A DNA stretch of 40,000 nucleotides from Tubiluchus corallicola (GCA_030141605.1 JAQGDQ010000956.1:1-40000); one strand, 5' to 3'. Counted from the stretch's first letter, positions 24,301 to 35,727 are shown. Numbers and translations: made by a program. Notes: generated by a model not told the origin, from the sequence alone.

Positions 24301-25250
24301 TTTAACAGACACTTCAATATGGTTTCTATCATCAGCCTGTATGTTTCTGCACCTGGATAATTATTTTCACTTTTTTCCAATTAGTTACCATGTTTATTTG
24401 TGTAAGATTACATTTTCGTCACCTGACGTCTGGCTGTACGGATGCTGCAATTTTTCATCATCCCCATCACTCGATGATGATGACATAACAGTTACTGCTT
24501 CTCAGTAAATTAAGCACCTGTCTGATGGTAGAGGCAAAATTGCACATGAGGGAATCGTGGTTGAGGCGCGCTATTGTTTTGACATAATTATGATGAGATG
24601 TTTTATTCTCATTTTCACACGGCAGCTGCCCACTACTGAAGGCCAAGTGGCGGTGGGGTGGTGTGGGGTGGTGTGGGGGTTGTGTTATTTAGCTTATGTG
24701 TGTCTTGTTTGGAATTTGTTTGTTATTTTGCTGTCTCTGAAGTGTGTTTATTAGACAATGTGGTGGAAATTATGTTTAGATTTTTAAACTTGATAAATTT
24801 TAGACTAAGCAATAATTTATTTTAGCAGTAAGGTGTTCACAGGTTATGTTTCCGTGCAAATTATTGACTTTAGATAAATGTTGTCTTTTCTTATAATCCG
24901 TAATGGTTTATGAATATGTTTTTGCTGATAAGCAGTTTCTAGTTAAACACTGCTGTATGTTTTAATTGGTTTTAAACTGTGATGTTATTATGCGTATTGG
25001 TTACTGTGTCACAAATTACGTTTTTTATGTGTTTTTGTATCATTTGAATTTGTATTATGTAATTTGTATGTATTGTTTAATGTTTGACATCCGTTTGTTA
25101 TGCGTGGATTAGTCTTACATTGAAATATTTGTATTTGATGTCTCTTTTATTCGTATTTTGTTTTTAACACTATAGCAAGTAGCTATTTTTAGCTGGTTAT
25201 AAGTCATTATTTTACTTGTATATACGATACTTGTGTATGTATAACAATAG
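24301..25250. other. Intronic DNA with one G-rich patch
   Basis: No gene is supported. At 24648-24680 the + strand is a run of GG and GGGG tracts separated by T or TGT, with potential for a two-quartet G-quadruplex in the pre-mRNA. The open frame 24557-24754 crosses it and has no recognisable domain. Confidence 0.4.
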
Positions 25251-25254
25251 AAAT

Positions 25255-25365
25255 AAAGAATTTTACGTGTATATATGTATATTATATTATAATATACTAT
25301 ATAATATATACTGTATGTATTATATATAGTATATAACACAGTATATATTATATGTACTGAAGTAC
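25255..25365. repeat. AT-rich palindromic tract
   Basis: A series of imperfect palindromes built of TATATTATA and TACTATATAATATA units with hairpin potential. Frames on the minus strand here are artefacts. Confidence 0.55.
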
Positions 25366-26040
25366 ACTGAAGAAAATGTACTGGCACCTTTTTTAATTCT
25401 ACAGTTTGAAAATTTCCTTCCGATGTTAGAAACCCAAGCTGACAGTTTGCAGGGCGTGGTGCTAAAATGATGAACTCTTTGTTTGGCTTCAGTTATTTTG
25501 CTTAGTACTTGTACTGGCTTCCTTGTCGTAATGTATTGTTGCACGTATTTTGCTGAATCTGGTTTCAGCGTGTCTGAGTCATTTTTTTCTTCCTCTTTTT
25601 TTCACCATCCTGTTTTCCTTGAACCCTCGGATGCTGTAACTTTGTAGTTTTCGTCAAAATCGACCAATTGCCCTTCACTTTCGCATCAGGCAACATTGTA
25701 ACACGGAATGATTAAACGTAGGAAAAATTAGTTTATAGCAAATTCGTGATTTTTGTTTTTAGGAGATTTAATACGCGGTTGCCATGGAAACATGCTAATG
25801 CTGTGATTGGGATGCGATGTTAGGGAGATTCTAATTAGGAAAAATGTTCGAATCTAATATCTTCGTCGAGATTTATTCATGAATATCATTAATACGCATT
25901 TAAATATGCATGAGAGATTCATGTGTTTCAGTTACGAGCTTTTTGAGCTGAGTGACTTTATGTCGGTGGTGGAAAAATCAGTAAATCTTTTTCTTGGATA
26001 TCATAATAATATCATAGGTCAGGGTGTTAACTGATGGAGA
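25366..26040. other. Intronic DNA, nothing recognised
   Basis: No supported gene or repeat. Confidence 0.4.
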
Positions 26041-26045
26041 AGTGG

Positions 26046-26102
<57 letters not shown>

Positions 26103-26178
26103 GTTATTATTATTATTATTATTATGATTTTTATTATTAATATTATTATTAATATTATTATTATTATTATCATTATAA
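26046..26178 (-). repeat. (ATT)n microsatellite, LINE tail
   Basis: About 130 bases of ATT. On the minus strand it follows TTTTTAAAAATAAAGAATTA, so it is the tail of the LINE fragment to its right. Confidence 0.85.
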
Positions 26179-26970
26179 TAATTCTTTATTTTTAAAAACT
26201 ATGTACAGAATACATTCCCTCTATTTGTGGGATATGTTTAAAATTTCTAAAAGCATTTACAACGTATTAAACCTATTCACATATATATATAATTTAGAAT
26301 CCAACGCATGAGACACATTGAACGACAACGATCATATACAATAGACATAATTACAAATTATAATCCAACACTACATACATACATAATAAAAGATAACGAA
26401 CATATTTTAATACTTAGTAACAAAAATTTACACGCATTATACGCAATGAAAAACAGCGAGTACAATTATAATAAACATAATTACCAAATTTTATTGCAAA
26501 TTCACATAATCATAAATAAAAACAAAACAGCTTATAGAAAACACGACGAGAGTTGTAAAATTTCATCACCAACAGACTGTTTATATACGGGCGAAAGACG
26601 ATAGGAATTCATCCGAGATAAGATTTGCAAAAGCATTTATAGCATTATTATCTCGGCTAGAGATAACATAGTCCGAATCTAACGTAGGCAAAGTGCTAAT
26701 AAAATCATTGGCTTGGTTTTTTAATGTACATTCAAATAATAAATGATGTACAGACTGAGGGCTTAATAAGCAGTTACATGTGCTATTAGGAGCCTGCCCA
26801 ATTCTGTACAAAAATTCCTTAAAATTTCCCTGTATAAGTAATAATTTTAAGGAATTTAAGAAGTGGTAAAAGTTTGCGGTTTTTAAAGTTGTTGCAATAT
26901 CTAGCCCTATAAACATTTTTTTACTTAAACTGGAAAAGGGCAATTTTAAAATATGTTCCACCCTAAAAAC
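26179..26970 (-). mobile_element. LINE 3' fragment (polyprotein C-terminus, 3' UTR and tail)
   Basis: A 126-residue open frame (26961 down to 26581) includes LIQGNFKEFLYRIGQAPNST, CNCLLSPQSVHHLLFECTLK and a polar end. A G-F-x-x-(Y/F)-L-x-R-(I/F) stretch followed by CxC, then HxLFxC, is the zinc-knuckle-like end of I/R1/Jockey-type LINE polyproteins downstream of the reverse transcriptase and RNase H. The remaining ~400 bp to the (AAT)n tail would be 3' UTR, with AATAAAG at its end. The opposing frame 26308-26604 lies in this UTR and is not supported. 5'-truncated and inactive. Confidence 0.65.
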
Positions 26971-27655
26971 TTTTCATACACAGTTATATTACATTGCATT
27001 ACGTTTACTAATTTCAAAGAGTTATTGTGAATGCGCCCAGTCTAGGCAAAAATCAGCATTGAACTGTGGGATAGATCTGCAATTTATTAAAATAACAGAT
27101 CACAAAGAGTGCTTTAAAACGTACTAATGTTTGATCTCTTGTTGTAGTTTACTAATGTAGATATCTTGTGGTATTTTGATCATGAAAACCATGTATCATC
27201 GCTGTAAAAAAGGTACAGAAATAGAAAAATATCAGCAACATTCAAGAAACAATACTTTCTCTATATAGAATAGACACAATGCATACAGCATTGTTTCTTG
27301 TAAAGTACCGAGATTGTTTTTATTTTTTGTACTTTTTTTACAATAATCATACATCGTAACATCAGCTTATGATGTTTGCCCAACGATGCTAAAACCTTTT
27401 ACTAATTGATTGTACGTGTAATTGTACATTGAATTGTAAGCTGAATTATTTAAACTTTTGAATTAAACACCAGTTATCGAGCAATCATACTTTTGTGTAA
27501 CTAATAGGACGATGTACATTGATAATTGTTTCTGGTATCGCTTCTGTACTCTGTGAGCTTTGTATATTTCAATTTTAAGTGTTAACTAATGGATTACTTG
27601 TGTTTTTGAACTAACTATCTATGTAATTGTATTCTTGATAACCATCAATCTGTTT
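26971..27655. other. Intronic DNA, nothing recognised
   Basis: No supported gene or clear repeat before the (CT)n tract. Confidence 0.4.
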
Positions 27656-28120
<465 letters not shown>

Positions 28121-28253
28121 GTTGCATATATCTGTTCCCAACTCAAACGTACTTGTTTTGCACAGTAGGAAAAAGTAGGAAAAATCAGTAACAGTACTGT
28201 GTATGTCAATTCACTTAAAATAAAAAGGTTTACATAATTCAAAACCTTTTTTT

Positions 28254-28277
28254 ACAAATCCTAATTTTCTATTCCAG
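28254..28277 (+). promoter_or_regulatory. 3' splice site of the Hox intron
   Basis: TTTTCTATTCCAG ends at 28277, and the following GCTACAATCC restores the frame broken at the phase-1 donor at 7004/7005. The Gly codon 199 is split G/GC. Confidence 0.88.
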
Positions 28278-28564
28278 GCTACAATCCTCTGGAATGGACC
28301 AGTAACGTCTCCGTGCGTAAAAAGCGCAAACCTTATACGAAATACCAAACATTGGAACTGGAGAAGGAATTCCTTTTTAACGCGTACGTATCCAAACAGA
28401 AGCGGTGGGAGTTAGCTCGTAGCCTGAACCTAACCGAACGACAGGTTAAAATCTGGTTCCAGAATCGGCGGATGAAGAGCAAGAAGACGAATCAGAAAGA
28501 GGCGGAGAAGCAGCGTCAGCAACAACCTCAGTCACAGCATACCGGACAGGCAGCAAAAGTATAG
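28278..28564 (+). CDS. Post2: Posterior (Abd-B/Post2-type) Hox gene, homeobox exon
   Basis: Encodes residues 199-293, starting in phase with exon 1. [11 protein letters not shown] precedes the homeodomain (residues 211-270). W205 sits where posterior Hox proteins carry the Trp used to contact PBC cofactors. The domain has the invariant L16, F20, W48, F49, Q50, N51 and R53, the signature [20 protein letters not shown] and the recognition helix [15 protein letters not shown]. Its A24-Y25-V26-S27-K28 run marks the Abd-B class. [10 protein letters not shown] and KSKKTN differ from the fly-type ARNLQ and KNKKN and are closer to lophotrochozoan Post2, as I recall. A short basic, Gln-rich tail ([13 protein letters not shown]) ends at TAG 28562-28564. 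Abd-B of a non-insect arthropod or a Hox9-13-like gene remains possible. Confidence 0.95.
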
Positions 28565-28653
28565 CAAAAGATTAAACTGTACAGTAACGTATTACTTGCT
28601 CTCTGCTTAATGTGTGAGATTGAGGGTTTTAGACAAGAATGAGTTTGGACTGT
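28565..28653 (+). other. Start of the 3' UTR
   Basis: Sequence between the stop codon and the inserted element at 28654. It has no poly(A) signal, so the 3' UTR should extend into or beyond the element. AATAAA occurs at 28877-28882 (inside the element) and 29501-29506. Confidence 0.5.
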
Positions 28654-29113
28654 AGTGGCGGCTCGTAGCTAAAATTACTTGGGATGCTGCTTAAGAAAAT
28701 TTAAACTGTGTAAAACGAAACAAATATAATTTTAAAATTGTAGTTTTAAATAAGTATTCGAAAGTTTATAAAAAAACTTGATAAAATTGTAAACAAAAAA
28801 TACTTTTTGCTTAGTAATGGCATAAATTGTCACAGTTTAAGCTTGATCCATTCACGGTAAGCACGTGACAACTGACAATAAACTGTGTGAGTGACAGTGC
28901 TTTTTCTACATAGGCCAGACATGAGCGCATGCACACAACAGCCAAACACCGCGTTGCTGGAGCGCACTGTGCTGGGCTGTGAAGCAAACAGTACTACCCT
29001 CGCGTGCTCTGGTTCCATACAAGTATAAAGAAAGAATTAAAGAAAAAAGACTTGTTATATTGAACATTATCAATAATATCGAGTGAAAACGAGCAGTTCC
29101 ACGAGCCGCCACT
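28654..29113. mobile_element. 460-bp inverted-repeat DNA transposon (MITE)
   Basis: The ends AGTGGCGGCTCGT (28654-28666) and ACGAGCCGCCACT (29101-29113) are perfect 13-bp inverted repeats, flanked by TGT on both sides (28651-28653 and 29114-29116) as a possible 3-bp target duplication. The interior is non-coding; three overlapping minus-strand frames are not supported. It sits in the probable 3' UTR of the Hox gene and supplies an AATAAA at 28877 and a CACGTG at 28862. I do not assign a superfamily. Confidence 0.75.
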
Positions 29114-29116
29114 TGT

Positions 29117-30260
29117 GTGAAGATAGAAACGTATTTGCGAATGAGGTAAATAATCTGAAACCAAAAAGCCTCCTCGCTTCGCTGTTATGTTTGCAGAACC
29201 TATCGAAATCCACGCGCGTTTTGATATTAGAAAATCACACATAAACATACATTTAGGCTAGTTTTATTAGTTAATTTCGAAATAGATGCATAAACTTAGA
29301 CTAGGCCAAAAGATTCATAGCTAAGCGCGTTTTTTAATCTCACGTAATCAACAGCATCTAAATTCTGCAGCTCAATCTTCAGCGACTGTTGAATTTACAC
29401 AACAGTTTTGTGTTTAAAAAATTTAATACATTAGAACTATATTATCTACGTCTTGTAAAACACTGTAGACGATAATACGATTTAAATCGTTCAAGAAATC
29501 AATAAATTCGATTATTATTGTAAATCTGCAAGGCCTCGTACCGTCTAGGTCTCCATTTATATCGTTTATTGATGCAAATTTGACCTAATAATTGTTGTTT
29601 AGTATGATAAGCAATTAGTTACAGAAATTCTTGTTGTTAGATGTAAATAAGTTTAATTTCTGCAGTGTCACTAGATTTCGATCAGGCAGTGAATTTGCAA
29701 TTCACTTTTTTAAGATATTCCACATTAAACAGAAATTTTCATTGAAAACTTGAATAATGCGCGTTGGTTCTGCGAGAGATAATTGTCTTTTGGCTCCCAG
29801 TTGTAAATATTGCTATAACAGTATATGTCAATTTTTGTATAATTTAAATGAGTAAAGTAATAATGTGATAGGTAGAATATAGGAAATGGCAGCCAAGCTG
29901 TACGTATATACTACTGTACAAATACACAACTTATACTATGCATTCGCCTATTTTAAAAAACAGAAATATCATTACCCAATAAATCACGGAATAATGCGAT
30001 TTAAATAGTTTTAATGGGTATAATTATACCTCGAAGTCTGAGTATAAGTACTTGAAGGAATATGATTTATTTTTGCCTGTGGCATGAAAAATTCACTTGA
30101 TATGCATTGCATTTTTTGAGAGAGCAAGTATATTCTGTTATGATAATGCAGTAAAAATTATTTATTTATAAACTTAATCTCAAGATTTGTAGTTATGACG
30201 AAATATTTCCACAAGTTTTGAATAGAATTTTGAAACTAAATGTAAAAAGTAAATAAGCTA
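29117..30260. other. Non-coding, nothing recognised
   Basis: About 1.1 kb 3' of the Hox gene with no supported coding region or repeat. The first part could still be 3' UTR, since AATAAA is at 29501-29506. Confidence 0.4.
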
Positions 30261-30261
30261 G

Positions 30262-30330
30262 GACACACCGTAGCTTTGAGCAAGATTCCTGGTTCGAACC
30301 CAGGCTGTGCCCTGGTGTTTTTGTACTTTT
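30262..30330 (+). mobile_element. tRNA-like SINE head fragment
   Basis: CCTGGTTCGAACCCAGG (30289-30305) is a perfect T-arm with consensus B box. The preceding CACACCGTAGCTTTGAGCAA resembles a worn A box, but there is no room for a proper anticodon arm, so it is not a functional tRNA. TGTGCCCTGGTG follows. No body shared with the other SINEs is visible. Confidence 0.45.
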
Positions 30331-30850
30331 TATCTTTGAGGTAAATTTGGTTTGTAAATTCGACAATTGTGGGTTTATTCAGTCACTGCAGAAAAACCCG
30401 TCAGAAAGGGTTTTATTTGCGAAAAACATTCCTTTGTTTTCTCTAAAAAAATTATCTTGAAGAAGACCCTTTACGATGTTGCGTTTTTTCAATAAACCCT
30501 ATTTTCAATAGGCACACTAGGAAAACCCTTTTTAAATCATTTAAAAACCCTTTCTTTCAATAATGTATGTGAGTTAAAAAAACTATAATTGTTGGATCGT
30601 TAGTGTTTAACGAAAAACAGTATTGCACGCAGACTGTAAAATCGGTTTAAATTGAAATTAAACATAATAATCGATAAATATCACCATGAAAATTGCGACT
30701 TTCAGTGTGAACACTATATCCCCAAGCCAGCAAACACTGTTGCTCCGAAAATAAAGCAAAAATATGAGGCAAGAATTAAGGTACTAAATTCTGTTTTTTT
30801 TTGCTTGCATTACTATTATTTGACTGCACAACTGGTTTTAGCTTACTAGT
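30331..30850. other. Non-coding, nothing recognised
   Basis: Contains several AAACCC/GGGTTT motifs at 30370-30560, but they do not form a regular array. A 65-residue open frame (30652-30849) shows no domain. Confidence 0.4.
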
Positions 30851-31074
30851 AAGACTTTTCACAGTTTCATTGCGCGCATGCGCAGTTGCTGTAGCTGAAA
30901 GGTTAAGTGTATCACAGCAGCGTGTCTTAATTACAACCGTCACGTGACGTGTGGTAAAGCAAAGCCGTCTAACGCATCATTTGTGTTCCTTAACATTTGT
31001 GTACATAAATGCGTTGTCTGGTACACTTAACCTTTGACCGATCATCATCAATCGCTGGAACTGTGAAAAGGCTT
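30851..31074. mobile_element. Putative 224-bp MITE with inverted ends
   Basis: AAGACTTTTCACAGTTTC at the left matches the reverse complement of GGAACTGTGAAAAGGCTT at the right with two differences over 18 bases. Inside are GCGCGCATGCGCAG, a GTCACGTGAC at 30939-30948 and, near the right end, CTTAACCTTTGACC and GATCATCATCA. The right half is related to 37340-37430. Confidence 0.5.
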
Positions 31075-32170
31075 ATTTTTCACAAATGTATAATTGTTAT
31101 TATTATAATCACTGATTCTGCTTAACAATTTTAAAAACCATGTACACACTGAATAATAAAGTCTGTCTGGTTGGATTTTTGGACATAACAAGATGACAGT
31201 TATAAAATCGGCGCGATTTCTATAGACCCTTCACTGACGCCATATTGAATCACGTGATTTGTTAATATTTGTGAAGTTACCTCATAAGCATTATACTTAA
31301 GTGTTACTATATATTACGTGTGCGTGTGTATATACAGATGATATTGTCGAGTAATTAACGTACCATAGGAAGTAAAATAGTTGTCAGGTATAGATGTTAT
31401 TGCTAGGTAATTTTCGACTTTATTATAATATGATTTTCATGTATATCTTCGCTCAATTGCAGCCAGTTTCGTGTGATTTTGCTTTAAACACTGTAATTAG
31501 CGTTTTAATTCGATCGTACGACTTTCTTATGTTTTTTGTGTTATTTATGTTTAGTGAAATTTGTAGCCGTCTCCTGAGAATTTACTGTCGTCAGTTATTT
31601 ACTAGTTTATGTTGACGTTTGTGCAGTGGGGAATGATAAAATTCGTAAAAGAAACGCTCCGTGAATTCCTAGTACTAAGAAACGTACGAGGCGTGCGCAA
31701 AATTTTTACCAATTCGATTTAATATCGGTGATCCTTTTCCGGTTCTTTATTATTACTATTTTCTCAATTTTTACTTTTATGTCACAATTCCGGTGAAGAG
31801 AACACATAGTTTATGTTGCCTGTGTATTAATATTTTTTTTTATCAAAAAACGATACTAATGTCTAACTAAGTATAGATTTTTATTGCACTATATCTGACT
31901 CGTGTTTAAACTCTGTCAAAGTTTCCTATGCAATAAAAAAAACGAAATTTAGAGGTTCTCTAGTTTCGCCTCTCTACCTGTTACCTCATAACTGTTCATC
32001 GACGGTTACACCGAGGTCTTCTGTGAAGTTAGATTTGTAAAGCTTTTAGATTTTTAGCAAACCCATTTGTGATATTTTAACAATGTTTTAAAACTGCTTT
32101 AAAACAGACAATAATTTACGTACGTATAATTTTCGTGTTTAGTTAAAAATTGGAGTATGCGCTTACCATT
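31075..32170. other. Non-coding, nothing recognised
   Basis: About 1.1 kb with no supported gene. The 73-residue frame at 31394-31615 has hydrophobic stretches from AT-rich codons but no domain or exon signals. TCACGTGAT lies at 31250-31258. Confidence 0.4.
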
Positions 32171-32375
32171 AATATTCAATGACGTTTCTTTATTCTTGAA
32201 AATTTAAGCATTTTTTGGGTCTATACTTTAGCATAAATTGAAATTAATAGTTAGTTTGTACCTAACCAAATTATATTCAATGACATGTTTCTTTATTCTT
32301 GAAAATTTAAGCATTTCTGGGTCTATACTTTAGCATAAATTGAAATTAATAGTTAGTTTGTACCTAACCAAATTA
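32171..32375 (+). repeat. Tandem duplication, two 101-bp copies
   Basis: TATTCAATGACRT begins at 32173 and at 32274. The units share TTTCTTTATTCTTGAAAATT, GGTCTATACTTTAGCATAAA and GTTTGTACCTAACCAAATTA with few differences. Confidence 0.92.
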
Positions 32376-32697
32376 TATTTAAATTGTAATTAGCATTTAA
32401 TTACAAATTCTGATTCGATTCGGTTACACAAATGTTCAATATGCTTTGTAAATTTTATCGATTTGTTTAATTGCCAGAATGAAATCCTGCATTTAACTGA
32501 AATTTAATTAATTAGCATTAAATTAATTAAGATTTGTTTATTCATGATTGGCTTATGCTAAATAATCACATTGACGTGGTTATAGCTTATAAAATGCAGG
32601 CAGCTGTAACCGTAAGCATTTCTTAACTAAGCAAAGTTATTACAAAAGTTCTTTCTGCCTGCACACACATTATTTTTTGCTTTTCGTGTTGTTTGTT
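32376..32697. other. Non-coding, nothing recognised
   Basis: AT-rich with repeated TTAATTA motifs at 32500-32540. No gene. Confidence 0.4.

Positions 32698-32746
<49 letters not shown>
32698..32746 (+). repeat. (CT)n microsatellite
   Basis: An almost pure run of CT, followed directly by TAAAGTCACGTGAT. Confidence 0.93.
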
Positions 32747-32750
<4 letters not shown>

Positions 32751-33090
32751 GTCACGTGATCTGTGAAACAATGTTACTACAAGTAGAGTTCATTTCTTAA
32801 TGTAAATTGATGTATTCAAAGGTGACCTACGTTTTTTTGATGAAAATAATGAATTGCGTATGTAACTATGTACAGTACCACATGCGACATTTGTGCGTGC
32901 GTATACGCTTATGCGTACGCATGTAATTAATTATAGGCGTGCATAATGATGTACGCAGTTTTGCTAGTCATTTTATGCTTTATAGTTTTAAACATCTGGA
33001 ATATTATACCTGGATAAATAAAGTAAAATACATTGTGAGATGTAATGACTAATCTTCGCGTTGTACCGAGTTTTGATTGTTAATTTCGGT

Positions 33091-33092
<2 letters not shown>
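32747..33092. other. Non-coding, nothing recognised
   Basis: No gene. It contains CGTACGCA-type alternating motifs near 32895-32925 and a GTCACGTGAT at 32751-32760. Confidence 0.4.

Positions 33093-33127
<35 letters not shown>
33093..33127. repeat. (AT)n microsatellite
   Basis: About 34 bases of alternating TA, at the left border of a compositionally distinct block. Confidence 0.9.
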
Positions 33128-33131
<4 letters not shown>

Positions 33132-33560
33132 CTGACGAGGCTACAGCTTCGATGACAGCACCATTTTCTGTCATCTATGCATCAAAAGAAAGGTCCGGAC
33201 CCACAGATTTGGCATTGGGGGTTTATTTTTCGAATCAGGCCCACCGAGAGGAACTGGAGGCGAAAAACATCCAAAAATGGCCTTTTTTCGGCCATTTCTT
33301 GCAATACTTATACCTCTTATTTCTAGAGAACGGGAACGTGCCGAGGGGGGGGAGTGCTGGCAATGGTTGACTAGCCCATTTAACGGTGGGTGTAATAGTC
33401 ATATTTAGATTTCACGAGAGGGCCGGCAATGCCCACTACGGGCATTTTCACAGACCCAACTCCCAATTTTTTCGAAATTTTGACCAAACGCTCTGTAGAA
33501 AAAACGTTCTAGCAGCGTTTAGTGGGACTCTTGGAAGGAGATATATAGCTCTTTAGAAAG
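33128..33560. other. GC-richer block of unknown origin
   Basis: The block has noticeably higher GC than its surroundings and includes a G8 run (about 33345-33352) and GGGCCGGCAATGCCCACTAC. A frame open to 33370 carries EELEAKNIQKWPFFGHFLQY, which I do not recognise. The abrupt start after (AT)n and the distinct composition suggest an inserted repeat, but no ends or second copy are visible in this window. Confidence 0.35.
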
Positions 33561-34290
33561 AGGAAAAACAGGGCTACACGATATATATTTTTCCAATTAT
33601 TTTTGATACTGCTTTTAATAGATAAAACTTATTTTCAACTTTGAGCCATAAGAGACCAAAATTCTGCATAATTAACATAAAATAATGAAAGAGAGAGGTG
33701 TCATAGTGCCAGCGTAAGTACAAAGACAAGGAAGTAATTTGTACATAGGGGCGTATCAAGAATTCACGACGCTCTAGGCTGATAGTTCTGTCCCTCCCAT
33801 CTCTATTGTGGATTCACGGTTGCTTATGTAATGGGCAAATAAAACAATTATTTGTAGTGTATTAAATACACTATTAACATAGTTTCTACACATGTATTAT
33901 CATTAATTACATTAATGTCATTACTATCATTATCATTACTAGTTATTATCGTTAATCACGTGTATTTGTATAGCTCTTATATCCAGGCAGGCTGCACAGC
34001 TGCTTGTTGTGTAAAGCCTTGCACCTATTCGTCATGTGGTAAGGTCTAATGTAAAGTCTCTTCTTAGTAACTGCTCGTGGTTTGTTATATAATATAAATA
34101 CCAGAGTATACACATTTTACGAGGAGAATAAGATTTTTTTCTAAAATGTGACGCTCTCAAACTTTGGCACCTTAGGCTATAACCTAGTTTGTCTATTGGC
34201 TACTACGACCCTGAGGTACATAATAAGAAGCACAGAGTTTATGAAAACTTAAATGGATAAAACTAATAAATGAATTGCTGCTTCACTTTC
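33561..34290. other. Non-coding, nothing recognised
   Basis: No gene is supported. A short run of ATTAATNTCATTA-like motifs at 33895-33960 is irregular. Confidence 0.4.
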
Positions 34291-34625
34291 ATTTTGTCCA
34301 GACAATAGTTTTCTCCTATCTCAAAGCAGACTTTGGCCATAATTTTACATATCTCAGGGTTTCCCTTTAAATGCGCAAACTTACCGAAACCATTCCAGTT
34401 ATTAAACTTGGCTTCGTGTTGAACTACAGATTCTATCAAATTAGTACCTTCTTGTCAGTATCATTAAAATGTAACAAAATGTACGTCTCATGCTAGATAG
34501 CATCACAATTACATAACTGACATAATCGTTCATTAGCCGGGATACTTCCATAACGTCCTGTTTCAATTCTAAGTGAGGCAGTGCCAAACCAAAGTGACGT
34601 AAGTGACCTACGAAATTTTAAACGA
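34291..34625 (-). mobile_element. LINE polyprotein C-terminal remnant
   Basis: Reading the minus strand from about 34620, one frame gives KFRRSLTSLWFGTASLRIET, then GRYGSIPANERLCQLCNCDA before a stop. (L/F)R(I)ETGRY...IP..ER.C..C is the familiar zinc-knuckle-like end of many invertebrate LINE polyproteins, normally followed by E.E.HFLLHC. Here that part is interrupted by a stop and frameshifts. Decayed; family assignment from memory. Confidence 0.55.
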
Positions 34626-34857
34626 ACACGCTGTTGTTGGCCCTAGAAATGTACCGAAGTTTTGATCACGATATTACAAGAAGAAAATAACAGAATCGAT
34701 TGAGAATTTCCACTTTGAACCTACAGCCGTTTTTTATAAATATCAAAAATCTCGAGTCATTGCTTGAAAGTTTTCCAAAGATATAGAAGTTGTAAAGCAA
34801 CAAGTCATAGAAAAATTGAAAGATAGAAGAATTTTACACTTCCACACACAATTTAAA

Positions 34858-35306
34858 TACCCGAACCCTAACTCTAACCTTAACCCCAACCCTAACTCTA
34901 ACCTTAACCCCAACCCTAACTCTAACCCAACCCTAACCGTAACCCTAACCTAAACCCCAACCCTAACTCTAACCTAAACCCCAACCCTAACTCTAACCTT
35001 AACCCCAACCCTAACTGTAACCCCAACCCCAACCCCAACGCTAATTCTAACCCAACCCTAACCCTAAGTCTAACCCCAACCCTAACCCTAACTCTAACCC
35101 AACCCTAACCCTAACCCCAACTCTAACTCTAATCCCAACCCCAACCCTAATCCTAACCCAACCTCAACCCTAACTCTAACCCTAATCCTAACTCTAATCC
35201 CAACCCTAAGTCTAACACTAACCCCATTCCTAACTCTAACCCAACCCAACTCTAACCCTAACTCTAACCCTAACCCTAATCCTAACCCTAATCCTAATCC
35301 CCTTCT
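34858..35306 (+). repeat. Interstitial telomere-like array (CCCTAA variants)
   Basis: About 450 bases of degenerate CCCTAA, CTCTAA, CCTTAA and CCCCAA hexamers, with stretches of exact CCCTAACCCTAA. The C-rich strand is the + strand. Higher-order repeats such as ACTCTAACCTTAACCCCAAC recur, so the array expanded locally as longer units. The underlying motif is TTAGGG, the type found in vertebrates and many lophotrochozoans, not the insect TTAGG. Confidence 0.9.
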
Positions 35307-35339
35307 GGACCTAAATTCTTGTATACGAGGAAATGTAAG

Positions 35340-35660
35340 CTTTAGCCAAAGAAACTGTGGGTCACTATTGTTTTCGTTTACAGTAAATTTTCTATGTGTC
35401 CACCATATTCACTGTAAATTAGACGAAGACGTTTCTCTCAACAGATGATACGGTTTCTCACTACTTTAAGGAGTATCTGGTCCCAGCACTCAACAAACTG
35501 GGCCTTTAGTTCTTCAATGCCAAACAGTTGTGTGCACTTATACATTTCGCTTTAAAGGAATATCAGAAACCGTAATCCAGAAGATTAAGTCCCATTTTTC
35601 TTGACAACGAATCCTTATCAGCGTTTTATTCTCTGTGGTGATAAGCATGATGTAATTGGT
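35340..35660 (-). mobile_element. Mariner-like transposase C-terminal remnant
   Basis: On the minus strand, broken frames read LNLLDYGF (like the PDLNLLDY block around the last catalytic Asp of Tc1/mariner DDE transposases), then FKAKCISAHNCLALKN, then in another frame FGIEELKAQFVECWDQILLK, and finally YSEYGGHIENLL. The order (PDLxxxDY, LK.KV, IEELK..I...W, R.....GGHIE.LL) fits the end of a mariner-family transposase. Stops and at least one frameshift show it is inactive. Confidence 0.55.
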
Positions 35661-35727
35661 TGATTCCTTCATTGTTTTGCTCCATGTAATGAGAACTTTA
35701 CATACGTCACTGAATGTGGCTGCTTTT

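Noticed and set aside
24322-24345. Minus-strand CTGATGATAGAAACC resembling a hammerhead core
   Set aside because: CTGATGA and GAAAC are separated by only two bases, leaving no stem II.
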